NCBI GenBank assembly: GCA_964439395.1
Contig: CAYTNV010000001.1
Span: 186,001 to 250,000, forward strand
From: JAUUSJ01 sp964439395
GTDB lineage: Bacteria > Bacillota > Clostridia > Lachnospirales > Lachnospiraceae
DNA: 64,000 bases
Direction: 5' to 3'
The notes beneath the pieces are model-generated. The model did not search any database and was not told where the DNA came from. It was given only the letters and a program-made list of their open reading frames with translations. Both the position numbers and the translations under genes were made by a program. Below, one piece after another: positions 52,886 through 60,811 of this stretch (its first letter is position 1; each line of letters begins with the position of its first letter).

Positions 52886-53968
52886 ATGAAGTTTAGCGAA
52901 ATTTCAAAGAAACTCGGTGTGGCATTGCTCACTGGAGCCGTAGTAGTATTTATGACTGGCATGAATGTGTCAGCAGCAGAGGCAGATGCTATTAGTAAAG
53001 TAGATATTACTAAGAATGTAACAACAGATGGTAATACTTACAAACCTAATACAACATTTAATTTTAGTGTGGTAAAAGGAGAAGCAGGAACAGACTCTAA
53101 AGGAAATGTAGTATATGCTGGTGTAGATGGCGGTTTAACAGTAACGAAGCAAGCAGTTTTTACTCCTGTAGAAGGCGATGTAGTTTCTGGACTTTATACT
53201 GAAAAAGGAGAATTAACAGTTAATGTAGATGTATTTAACATACCAGGTATATATCATTATGTTATAACTGAGCAAAAAGGCTCTTATGAGGGAATGAAAT
53301 ATGACGAGAGTTCCTATGATGTTTATGTATACGTATATGATAATGGCAATGGTAATTATGTTGGAAATGTAATTTCTGTGAAAGATGGTGAGATTGCTAA
53401 GGAGGATGGCATTGTATTTACTAATGATTATGGTAAAGATGATGATAATGATTCCACACATGATGTTACAATCCAAAAAAATATTACTGGTAACCAAGCT
53501 AATATGTCTGCAAAATATACTTTCGATGTGACAATAAATGGACAAGATTCTGGTGAATATTACAAAATAGTTGTAAAAGAAGCAGCTGAAAGTGAAGAAG
53601 CAGTATATGCAGTTGCAAGTGGTAGTAAGCAAACTTATACAATTGGGCATAATGGAACGATTAAAATTTATGGTTTAAGCAAAAGTGATACATATATAGT
53701 AAATGAGCAGGAAGCAAATACAGATGGATATACTCTTACTGTTACAAAGAATGATAAAACAACAGCTACAGTCTCACAAATAAATGGAAAAGATACAGGT
53801 ATCAACGGAACAGTAACAGCTGACGCTGCAAAGGTAATTTTCACTAATAATAAAGACGTTACAGCTCCTACAGGTATAATGATGAACATCGCTCCATACG
53901 TATTAATGGTAGCTTTTGCTGGTGTATTAGCATTCTTCTTCCTTCGCAGAAAACATTCTGAAATCTAA
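52886..53968 (+). CDS. Major pilin, Spy0128-like isopeptide-bond repeats
   Basis: 360 aa. Signal peptide (LGVALLTGAVVVFMTGMNVSA, cut near residue 31), then two Spy0128/FctA-like beta domains. The first has Lys in ISKVDITKNVT and Glu in YHYVITEQKGS, the residues expected to form an intramolecular Lys-Asn bond with an Asn in IVFTNDYG. The second begins HDVTIQKNITGNQANM and ends KVIFTNNKD. The sorting signal is APTGI, followed by a hydrophobic stretch and RRKHSEI. It is the shaft subunit polymerised by the adjacent class B sortase. A short hairpin follows (53978-53993). Confidence 0.9.
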   Translation: MKFSEISKKLGVALLTGAVVVFMTGMNVSAAEADAISKVDITKNVTTDGNTYKPNTTFNFSVVKGEAGTDSKGNVVYAGVDGGLTVTKQAVFTPVEGDVVSGLYTEKGELTVNVDVFNIPGIYHYVITEQKGSYEGMKYDESSYDVYVYVYDNGNGNYVGNVISVKDGEIAKEDGIVFTNDYGKDDDNDSTHDVTIQKNITGNQANMSAKYTFDVTINGQDSGEYYKIVVKEAAESEEAVYAVASGSKQTYTIGHNGTIKIYGLSKSDTYIVNEQEANTDGYTLTVTKNDKTTATVSQINGKDTGINGTVTADAAKVIFTNNKDVTAPTGIMMNIAPYVLMVAFAGVLAFFFLRRKHSEI

Positions 53969-53977
53969 TAGGAAATG

Positions 53978-53993
53978 AGATACATTCGTATCT
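53978..53993 (+). terminator. Short hairpin between pilin and sortase genes
   Basis: AGATAC attc GTATCT, perfect 6-bp stem. No T-tail, so it is more likely an RNA-stabilising or attenuating element keeping sortase levels below pilin levels than a full terminator. Confidence 0.4.
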
Positions 53994-54041
53994 GGTATGA
54001 AAATGAAATAGATAAGAAAAAAAGAAACGGAGGCGATTTAA

Positions 54042-54812
54042 GTGGAGAGAGCGGCCAAGCTGGCTCGTTGTGGCAATACAGTGTTGGGTGGTATTGCGGG
54101 GATATTTATTCTCATTATGCTGCTCTACGGCGGCTATTCCCTCTGGGATACCTATATGGTTTATCGAGCTGCCTTTGTATCTGATGATCTTATGAAATTT
54201 AAGCCAGTAGTTTCTAAAGACGGGACGAATCCCACTTTAGAAGAACTGCAGGCGATTAACCCCGATGTCCGCGGGTGGCTGACCATTGATGATACGCATA
54301 TCGATTATCCGGTGGTGCAGGGCAAGACAGATCTCGAGTATATTAATAAAGATGTGTATGGTAAGTTTGCCTTCTCTGGTTCTATTTTCCTGTCCTGTCT
54401 AAACAGTCCCGATTTTTCTGATGGATACAGTCTAGTCTATGGGCATCATATGGATAACGGCGGGATGTTTGGAGATGTAGTAGAGTTCTTAGATAAGAGC
54501 TATTTTGAGAAACATACGATGGGAACTCTGTATCTGCCAGGAGAGACCTATGGAATCTCATTATTTGCATGTGTGCAGACAGATGCTTACGATTCCATTG
54601 TATTTCAGCCTCAGAATCAGCCAAAAGATAATATTAGTGGTCTTTTGCAATATTTAAGAGAAAAATCGCTGCATTACCGAGAGATTGGTGTGGAGCGAAC
54701 AGATAGGGTGATTGCGCTGTCAACCTGTGCGGAGGCAGAGACAAATGGCCGTGTAATTATGTTTGGACGGCTAGAAAAAATCCAGATACATGAAGGAGGT
54801 GTGAATAACTAA
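54042..54812 (+). CDS. Class B sortase
   Basis: 256 aa transpeptidase starting at GTG behind GGAGG. An N-terminal membrane anchor (GGIAGIFILIMLLYGGYSLW) precedes the extracellular sortase fold. The catalytic residues are His135 (YGHHMDNGGMFGD), Cys229 (LSTCAEAE) and Arg237 (NGRVIMF). The layout around His and Cys (long helix between strands) fits class B sortases, which build pili in several gut Firmicutes. It likely joins the pilins via the xPxTG motifs (APTG, PPTG, GPKTG). It is between the major and accessory pilin genes, 1 nt before the next start. Confidence 0.92.
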   Translation: MERAAKLARCGNTVLGGIAGIFILIMLLYGGYSLWDTYMVYRAAFVSDDLMKFKPVVSKDGTNPTLEELQAINPDVRGWLTIDDTHIDYPVVQGKTDLEYINKDVYGKFAFSGSIFLSCLNSPDFSDGYSLVYGHHMDNGGMFGDVVEFLDKSYFEKHTMGTLYLPGETYGISLFACVQTDAYDSIVFQPQNQPKDNISGLLQYLREKSLHYREIGVERTDRVIALSTCAEAETNGRVIMFGRLEKIQIHEGGVNN

Positions 54813-54813
54813 T

Positions 54814-55596
54814 ATGCGACGAGAAGTTCAAAAAATAGTCTGGCTGCTTCTCCTTCCAGTAATATATGCTGTTTTGCTGTTGCCAGGACAGGTGGAGGCA
54901 GATGAAATTTTAAATATAATCATACCAGTGAAGATTGGAAAAACGAGTGGAGCGCCTGCAGGAACACAATACCAAGTAGTATTGGAGGCCGTTACAACAA
55001 ATGCACCGATGCCAGCACAGAATGTAGTTACAATAAAAGATGGGGATACAGCAGAATTTGGTCCTTTAACTTACACGGTGCCAGGCGATTATCAATATAG
55101 GATATATGAGCAGGATAGTAAACAAAATTATTTTACCTATGATGCTGCGATTTACGATGTAACTGTTCGTATCGTAAATGATGGACAAGGTGGATTAGTA
55201 TCTGAAATAGGAGCAAAAAAAGAAGGTGACACTGGAAAATCTAGTATTGAATTCAATAATAAGTATCTAGTACCAAAGCCATCCATTACAGCAACTACAG
55301 TATCCACTACAGTATCCACTGCAGTATCCACTACAGTATCGACTACAGTGCCGACTACGAAAACTACAGTAGTTACGAAATACCAAACGGTACCAAGGAC
55401 TATAGCTAGCAATAATAATTCTACAACTACTAGTAATAATCCTATTACTAAATCTAATACGGTATTTTCTCTTAAAGGGCCAAAAACGGGAGATAATTCA
55501 AATCCTATATTTTGGTTTTGTATCTTAATTTTATCATGGTTTGGAATTATAGGAATCATAACTATAAGAAACCGCAAAAAGCATAGTGAAGTATAA
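54814..55596 (+). CDS. Accessory/basal pilin
   Basis: 260 aa. Signal peptide (VWLLLLPVIYAVLLLPG), one Spy0128-like domain of about 120 residues (IPVKIGKTSGAPAGTQYQVV, PGDYQYRIYEQDSKQNYFTY, and IEFNNKYL ending the domain), a Thr/Val/Ser stalk with 12-nt repeats, and a sorting signal GPKTGDNSN with a hydrophobic stretch and NRKKHSEV. One pilin domain plus a stalk is typical of a cell-wall base subunit. It is last in the pilus operon. Confidence 0.88.
   Translation: MRREVQKIVWLLLLPVIYAVLLLPGQVEADEILNIIIPVKIGKTSGAPAGTQYQVVLEAVTTNAPMPAQNVVTIKDGDTAEFGPLTYTVPGDYQYRIYEQDSKQNYFTYDAAIYDVTVRIVNDGQGGLVSEIGAKKEGDTGKSSIEFNNKYLVPKPSITATTVSTTVSTAVSTTVSTTVPTTKTTVVTKYQTVPRTIASNNNSTTTSNNPITKSNTVFSLKGPKTGDNSNPIFWFCILILSWFGIIGIITIRNRKKHSEV
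55294..55353 (+). repeat. Five tandem 12-nt coding repeats in the basal pilin stalk
   Basis: Unit ACTACAGTATCC at 55294, 55306, 55318, 55330 and 55342, with a few substitutions in later copies. It encodes Thr-Thr-Val-Ser units. The unit is a multiple of 3, so copy number can change in frame. Confidence 0.85.
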
Positions 55597-55613
55597 AACA
55601 ATTAAAATAATGA

Positions 55614-55649
55614 CTGACATCTCATATTCAGATAGATTTGGGATGTCAG
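55614..55649 (+). terminator. Possible terminator of the pilus operon
   Basis: CTGACATC (55614-55621) pairs with GATGTCAG (55642-55649). No T-tail follows, so it is weak or Rho-dependent. Confidence 0.35.
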
Positions 55650-55675
55650 AATATATTATGAATAAAAAAACTCAT

Positions 55676-55841
55676 CTAGTGTTGTGTCTCGTTTATATCT
55701 AGTAAATTTCCCAGTCTATTTTCTAGGTGGAGTATTTTTCTTTCCATTCATAGTGGAATAGGCATTACCTCTTTCAAGCGTCATATGTCTAAAAAAATAT
55801 TCTATGGAATTTTACTAGGTATAAATGAGATACAGCATTAG
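55676..55841 (+). ncRNA. Long RNA hairpin with G-U-tolerant 36-bp stem, upstream of loaP
   Basis: Left arm 55676-55711, right arm 55806-55841. 30 Watson-Crick pairs, 5 G-U pairs and a single mismatch; all but one non-Watson-Crick difference are G-U, which is the mark of selection on RNA folding. The 94-nt loop holds a further hairpin (TTCCAttcatagTGGAA, 55742-55758). It is probably an RNA control element linked to the LoaP gene that follows. No known family was matched. Confidence 0.5.
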
Positions 55842-56000
55842 TGTTTTATAGAGCCTATTTTTAAAGAAAATGAACTAAAATCATGTTTTCATTTATAAAA
55901 TAAAGAAAAGTTAGTCTTGGAAAAAGAGTATTTTGACGATATAACTATAGAATTGACAGAAAAAACAAAAATTCTTGTAAAAATATGAGTGAGGATTATT

Positions 56001-56540
56001 ATGTGGTATGTATTACAAGTTACTGAGGGTAGAGAAGATACTATGTGTGAAAAATGTAAGAAAGCTTTTTTAGGAAGAGAGGCAAGTCAGGTTTTTGTCC
56101 CTAAATATGTTTGGTTAAAAAAGGTCAAAGGAGCTCGGCGAAAAGAGGTAAAGCCATTATTTACAGGATATCTTTTTGTAGAGTCCAAGACACCAGATGA
56201 TTTAGAAAAACGATTGCAGCTTTTTCAGAGTATAAGACCTGTTTGTATCGGAGGTGGATTTTATCCAATTAAAGAAGAAGAGGAGGGATTTTTACGCCAA
56301 TTTTGGGATGAGGAAAAAATTGTTCGCTTTTCTACAGGATATATTGTTGATGGAGAGTTGAGAGTCATCGATGGAGCGCTCAAGAACTTTTCTAAAAAAA
56401 TAAGGCGGATTAACCGACATAATCGATTAGCTGAAATGGAACTTTCTCTTTTTGGGCAGGAGAGAAGAATTCTAGTTGGGCTTGAGGTAAAGGCAAGGAT
56501 TGCACAAAGAGAGTTTGAGCAAATTATGAAAGAAGCATAG
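56001..56540 (+). CDS. loaP: LoaP-type NusG-family antiterminator
   Basis: 179 aa from the ATG at 56001; the ribosome site AGTGAGG precedes it and a slightly longer frame is unlikely. The NGN domain starts MWYVLQVTEGRE and contains ASQVFVPKYVWLKKVKGARR and PLFTGYLFVES. The C-terminal KOW-like domain is short (VIDGALKNFSKKIRRINRHNR). LoaP proteins promote readthrough of terminators in specific long operons, usually for polysaccharides or surface products. Its position behind the pilus operon and the structured RNA suggests it regulates a nearby long operon. Confidence 0.88.
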   Translation: MWYVLQVTEGREDTMCEKCKKAFLGREASQVFVPKYVWLKKVKGARRKEVKPLFTGYLFVESKTPDDLEKRLQLFQSIRPVCIGGGFYPIKEEEEGFLRQFWDEEKIVRFSTGYIVDGELRVIDGALKNFSKKIRRINRHNRLAEMELSLFGQERRILVGLEVKARIAQREFEQIMKEA

Positions 56541-56610
56541 AGTTAAGGAAGGCTTTTCTAAATAGAAGGTTTGGAGGAGAACACTGTGGGAATAAAACAG
56601 AATTCTAAAT

Positions 56611-56784
56611 AATCAGATATTTGTAAATATTCCATATGGCAAGCTTCGAGAAAAGTTAGAATATCTTTGTGAATTAAACGGTATTATGTATGTTAAGCAG
56701 GAAGAAAGCTATACTTCAAAAGCATCCTTTTGGGATAAGGATTGCCTAATAACAGGTGGAGACGGAAATATCAAACTTCTTAAA
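56611..56784 (+). pseudogene. tnpB fragment of an IS200/IS605 element
   Basis: An open stretch without a start reads NQIFVNIPYGKLREKLEYLC and then ELNGIMYVKQEESYTSKASF WDKD, the C-terminal RuvC region of TnpB (OrfB). The normal zinc-finger and final Asp region is missing: after WDKD the sequence runs into the right-end hairpins. The N-terminal half is also absent. It is thus a dead IS605 remnant inserted behind loaP. Confidence 0.8.
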
Positions 56785-56837
56785 CGGGTGCATTCGCACC
56801 TTAGAAGCCCATTCCCTTTCGGTGATGGGTAGTTCAC
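56785..56837 (+). mobile_element. IS605 right end / omega-RNA-like tail
   Basis: Hairpin GGTGCattcGCACC, then TTAGAAGCCC, the hairpin CCCATTCC...GGTGATGGG and the tail TAGTTCAC (56830-56837). It follows the tnpB fragment directly, which fixes its identity, and matches the solo copy at 3010-3042. Confidence 0.75.
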
Positions 56838-56976
56838 ATACTATAAATAGTATGGACTATGAATATTTTTTGTGGAAGTTTAGCTCATGGATTCGTTTTG
56901 TTATGTCCGGAAGTTAGCAATAATACGACTGAATACTAAGATGATTTGTAACGTTATTTGAAAGTTTTTAAAACGT

Positions 56977-57069
56977 AAAAAGAAACCTCTCATTATTGAA
57001 CTAATTCCTAATAAATTAGATTTTAGGTCTAACTTATCGAGAGCAGTTCAGTTATAGAGGTTTCTTTTT
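56977..57069. terminator. Bidirectional structured terminator between the IS remnant and htpG
   Basis: AAAAAGAAACCTCT (56977-56990) pairs with AGAGGTTTCTTTTT (57056-57069). The long loop contains inner pairs TGAACT/AGTTCA and CCTAA/TTAGG, so it is elaborately folded. On the minus strand it lies 9 nt past the htpG stop. The gap 56838-56976 holds nothing else. Confidence 0.75.
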
Positions 57070-57077
57070 TATTATTT

Positions 57078-59048
57078 TTATTTTTCTGTTAAAATAGATA
57101 AAATTTTATTGCTTCTTGCGATAAATGCTGTCATCTGTTCAGGAGAGAGAGGCTTATTCGCTAAGAGAGCAAGGTCAAAAAGCTGCTCACAAATAAGATT
57201 TACATTCTCTCCTTCTTTATTGTTGAGAACATATTGAACAAGGCTATTATTGGAGTTTAATACTAATGTAAGGCTGTTTGCCGCCATACCAAACATACTT
57301 GGATCCATGCCAGCCATACCGTACATTTTCATCATCTCATCCATTCTTCTAGCTTCCTCGGAGAGTGTAATCATGGAGGAAGTATTAGGGTCTTTTAATT
57401 TTTCGACTTTTACATTTAATTTGTCGTTATTCAATGCTTTCTGGAAAATCTCTGTCAAAGCATCTGTCACTTCTTTTTGCTCTTCCTTATTCATCTCTTC
57501 CTTGAAATTTTCAGATAAATCAGCGTCGATACGGAAGAACTTCACATCCTTATTGCTTGCTTCTAAGTGATTGATAAATGGAGCGTCGATATTATGAGTC
57601 AAGTAGACAGCATCGATGCCTTCTTTCTTAAACATATTGATATATTGAGACTGTGCGGATTCATCTGTTACATAGAAGACTTTATTTTCATAATTTTCTT
57701 TTCCAGCTTCCAAATAGTCAGGTAAAGTTAAATATTTGTTATCGATATTCTTAAATAAGATATAATCCTTCATCTTATCGTTGAATTTTGTATCTTTTAG
57801 GCAGCCAAATTTGATAAATGGTCCGATATCATCCCAGTATTTTTCGTAGGATTCTCTGTCATTTTTACACATACCAGAAAGCTTGTCTGCCACCTTCTTA
57901 GTGATATAGTCAGAAATTTTCTTGACAAATCCATCATTTTGAAGAGCACTTCTAGATACGTTAAGTGGTAAATCAGGACAGTCGATAACACCCTTTAGGA
58001 GAAGTAAAAATTCAGGAATAACTTCCTTGATATTATCTGCGATAAATACTTGACTATTATAAAGCTTAATTGTTCCCTCGATGGAATCATATTGTGTATC
58101 AATCTTAGGGAAGTAGAGAATACCTTTTAAGTTGAATGGATAGTCCATATTTAAGTGAATCCAAAATAGTGGCTCTTTAAAATCCATAAATACTTTGCGG
58201 TAGAATTCTTTGTACTCATCCTCTGTGCATTCATTTGGTCTCTTATTCCAGAGAGGATTGGTATCGTTTAATGGAGTTGGCTCTGTTTTTACTGGCTCGT
58301 TTTCCTCCGCTGTATCTTCTTCATCAAGCTTTACTTCATGTTCATCGGAAGTAATGTCTGTAGTTTCTTCCATATCAATTACATCTGGGATATCTTCTTT
58401 TGCTTCTTCCTCTTCGGCGTCAGCGTTTGTCAAATAAATTTCAATTGGCATAAAGGAGCAGTATTTTTGAATAACTTCTCTTGCACGGTACTCATTTGCG
58501 AATTCTGTGCTCTCGTCATTTAAGTAAAGAGTAATCTCAGTTCCGCGTTCAGTACGTTCAGACTCTTCTAATGTGTACTCTGTACCTCCATCACATTCCC
58601 AGTAGACAGCTTTTGCTCCATCCTTATAAGAGAGAGTATCGATGGTTACTTTATCAGCTACCATAAATGCGGAGTAGAATCCAAGACCAAAGTGACCGAT
58701 AATCTGATCATCGTTTGTCTTATCTTGGTAATGTTCTAAAAATGCCTCAGCGCCAGAAAAGGCAATCTGTGTAATATACTCAACAACTTCTTCCTCTGTG
58801 AGACCTAGTCCGTTATCGACAAATTTAATAGTTTTATCCTCTGGACTTACAATAACATCGATGCGGTATTTGGTTCCTTCTGGAGCCTCGAATTCGCCTA
58901 GCATATCTAATTTTTTTAATTTTGTGATTGCGTCACAGCCGTTGGAGATTAATTCTCTTACAAAAATATCGTGGTCAGAATAGAGCCACTTTTTAATAAT
59001 AGGAAAAATATTGTCGCTGTTAATGGATAATGATCCTTGTTTTGCCAT
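57078..59048 (-). CDS. htpG: Molecular chaperone HtpG (Hsp90)
   Basis: 656 aa from the ATG at 59046-59048 (MAKQGSLSI), since AAGGAG abuts the ATG three codons upstream without a spacer. GHKL ATPase motifs: VRELISNGCDAITKL, KFVDNGLGLTEEEV and GHFGLGFYSAFMVA. An acidic linker (about residues 215-265, many Glu/Asp, e.g. EEEAKEDIPDVIDMEET) separates the N-terminal and middle domains, as in eukaryotic Hsp90; E. coli-type HtpG lacks so long a one. Middle and C-terminal domains are complete. It sits alone with CIRCE upstream. Confidence 0.96.
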   Translation of the reverse strand: MAKQGSLSINSDNIFPIIKKWLYSDHDIFVRELISNGCDAITKLKKLDMLGEFEAPEGTKYRIDVIVSPEDKTIKFVDNGLGLTEEEVVEYITQIAFSGAEAFLEHYQDKTNDDQIIGHFGLGFYSAFMVADKVTIDTLSYKDGAKAVYWECDGGTEYTLEESERTERGTEITLYLNDESTEFANEYRAREVIQKYCSFMPIEIYLTNADAEEEEAKEDIPDVIDMEETTDITSDEHEVKLDEEDTAEENEPVKTEPTPLNDTNPLWNKRPNECTEDEYKEFYRKVFMDFKEPLFWIHLNMDYPFNLKGILYFPKIDTQYDSIEGTIKLYNSQVFIADNIKEVIPEFLLLLKGVIDCPDLPLNVSRSALQNDGFVKKISDYITKKVADKLSGMCKNDRESYEKYWDDIGPFIKFGCLKDTKFNDKMKDYILFKNIDNKYLTLPDYLEAGKENYENKVFYVTDESAQSQYINMFKKEGIDAVYLTHNIDAPFINHLEASNKDVKFFRIDADLSENFKEEMNKEEQKEVTDALTEIFQKALNNDKLNVKVEKLKDPNTSSMITLSEEARRMDEMMKMYGMAGMDPSMFGMAANSLTLVLNSNNSLVQYVLNNKEGENVNLICEQLFDLALLANKPLSPEQMTAFIARSNKILSILTEK

Positions 59049-59221
59049 AAAATGCATCTCCTTTTTCTATAAAATATATATTGTTTTCAAAAAAATGATT
59101 TTATTCTAATGTTATCCCATTTACGATAGAAAAAGAATTATCATAGTTCAAAATGTATATAAGTTATCTATCGAAATAGAGTGACACTAGTTTGTTAGGA
59201 AACTATCTTGTTCTGTTTATT

Positions 59222-59250
59222 ATAATAATACGAAAGAAGTGGAATGTCAA
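59222..59250 (-). promoter_or_regulatory. Sigma-A promoter of htpG
   Basis: On the minus strand TTGACA (59245-59250), 17-bp spacer, TATTAT (59222-59227). It lies about 170 bp upstream of the htpG start. Confidence 0.75.
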
Positions 59251-59257
59251 GAGAAAA

Positions 59258-59284
59258 TTAGCACTCATTTTAAATGAGTGCTAA
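59258..59284. promoter_or_regulatory. CIRCE element (HrcA operator)
   Basis: TTAGCACTC, 9-bp spacer, GAGTGCTAA: a perfect consensus CIRCE. It starts 8 bp upstream of the htpG -35 box on the minus strand, so HrcA binding could block polymerase. The rest of the gap 59285-59537 contains a palindrome (59401-59412) and a GGATAG/CTATCC hairpin (59458-59472) but no gene. Confidence 0.93.
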
Positions 59285-59537
59285 CAAAATCGAGGCGAAT
59301 TTGGAAAAAATAATGTAAGTATAGAAAAAATACTAGCTATTTACTATAAAATATGTTAAAGTTGCTAGTAGACTGTCCGAGTTATTTTTAAGATGAAGGG
59401 CGAGAATTCTCGGTTATTCATATCTGAGATAAAAATTTAGTAAAAGATATTATGGTAGGATAGAAACTATCCGAATCTAGCGCTTATGGAGTATATATAA
59501 GACATAAATTGTATTAACGAGGAGTGTAATGTACGAC

Positions 59538-59570
59538 GAAGCAGGAAGCTTAGTAACTTGATTGCTGAGC
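59538..59570 (+). mobile_element. Second copy of the omega-RNA-like tail (IS605 type)
   Basis: GAAGCAGGAAGCTTAGTAAC then TTGATTGCTGAGC; hairpin GCTTAG/CTGAGC around loop TAACTTGATTG. It matches 27468-27500 in layout, with stem changes that keep pairing (covariation). It lacks the TTCAT/TTCAC tail. Confidence 0.4.
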
Positions 59571-59619
59571 AAAAAGATAAGAGGCAAAGAAGTCTTAGAG
59601 AAAAGGAAGAGTGAATTTT

Positions 59620-60642
59620 ATGAAATTATTATCCATTGCGATTCCATGTTATAATTCAGAAAACTATATGAGAAAATGTATTGAATCTTTATTACCTGGC
59701 GGAGAGGAAGTTGAGATTTTGATTGTCAACGATGGTTCTAGTGATAGAACAGCGGAAATTGCCGAGGAATATGTAGAGAAATATCCAAGAATTGTTCGAG
59801 CGATTCATAAAGAGAATGGGGGGCATGGCTCTGCGGTAAATGCAGGGATTGCAAATGCTACCGGTTTATATTTTAAGGTTGTCGATTCAGATGACTGGGT
59901 AGATGAAAATGCCTACAGGGAGATTTTAGAGACATTGGCAGAGTTAGCTTCTGAGCAAAATGTAGATATGTTTATAAGTAACTTTGTATATGAGAAACAG
60001 GGAGTAAAGCGTAAAAAGGTAATGAGCTATCGGAGTGCATTTCCACAAAATCGTATTTTTACTTGGGATGATATTCGATTTTTGCGAAAGGGACAGTATA
60101 TTTTAATGCATTCTGTTATTTATAGAACGAAATTACTTAGACAATGCGGGTTAAAACTTCCAGAGCATACTTTTTATGTAGATAATATTTTTGTCTATTA
60201 TCCATTGCCTTATGTAAAGACAATGTACTATAAGAATGTAAATTTCTATCGCTATTTTATTGGAAGAGATGATCAGTCTGTACATGAATCTGTTATGATT
60301 AAAAGGATTGACCAACAGCTTCGAGTAAATAATATTATGATTGATGCTTATAAATTATCAGATCAGACAGTAATTAAGAATAAGAAGCTTCGCCATTATA
60401 TGAGAAATTATTTAGAGATTATTATGGTAGTTTCTTCTATTATGTTAATTCGATCTGGAACGGAGGAGAATCTAGAAAAGAAGTATGAACTTTGGAATTA
60501 TTTGAAAAAGAAAGACAGTAATACGTATTATCATCTGAAATGGGGTGTTCTCGGAAGAACAATGAATCTTCCAGGAAGAGGAGGAAGAAAAATTTCAGAG
60601 ATGGCATATAAGTTGGCACAAAGATTCGTTGGATTTAACTAG
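59620..60642 (+). CDS. GT2-family glycosyltransferase
   Basis: 340 aa from the ATG at 59620 (AGGAAG upstream); a GTG three codons earlier is too close to the site. GT2 motifs: LSIAIPCYNSENYMRKCIES at the start, IVNDGSSDRTAEIAEE, KENGGHGSAVNAGIANATG and the metal-binding KVVDSDDWVDENAY. The C-terminal part is a helical region with RMLxxG-like features and no membrane helices. It transfers a sugar from a nucleotide donor, probably in envelope polysaccharide synthesis. Transcribed alone, with a terminator behind. Confidence 0.9.
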   Translation: MKLLSIAIPCYNSENYMRKCIESLLPGGEEVEILIVNDGSSDRTAEIAEEYVEKYPRIVRAIHKENGGHGSAVNAGIANATGLYFKVVDSDDWVDENAYREILETLAELASEQNVDMFISNFVYEKQGVKRKKVMSYRSAFPQNRIFTWDDIRFLRKGQYILMHSVIYRTKLLRQCGLKLPEHTFYVDNIFVYYPLPYVKTMYYKNVNFYRYFIGRDDQSVHESVMIKRIDQQLRVNNIMIDAYKLSDQTVIKNKKLRHYMRNYLEIIMVVSSIMLIRSGTEENLEKKYELWNYLKKKDSNTYYHLKWGVLGRTMNLPGRGGRKISEMAYKLAQRFVGFN

Positions 60643-60712
60643 AAGATAGTCTAGTTCATACGGATTGGCAGTTTATTAGATAGTAATTCGGCCATATATT
60701 AAGAATGGGAGT

Positions 60713-60748
60713 AAAAAAGAGATTTATGTGGACGTGAATCTCTTTTTT
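60713..60748 (+). terminator. Terminator of the GT2 gene
   Basis: AAAAAAGAGATT (60713-60724) pairs with AATCTCTTTTTT (60737-60748), 12-nt loop, 70 nt after the stop. Confidence 0.85.
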
Positions 60749-60811
60749 ATATGGAGAAAATATAGTAGTTTAGTATATACGAATGATTGCAAAATGCAAA
60801 GGGAGGAAAAA

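Noticed and set aside
53213..53650. Long minus-strand open frame under the major pilin
   Set aside because: It is a shadow of the AT-rich pilin gene, with Ile/Tyr/Cys-biased composition and no ribosome site or domain.
55614..55649. Strong terminator directly after the pilus operon
   Set aside because: The stem is perfect, but with no T-tail and a 20-nt loop it cannot be called strong; kept only as a weak candidate.
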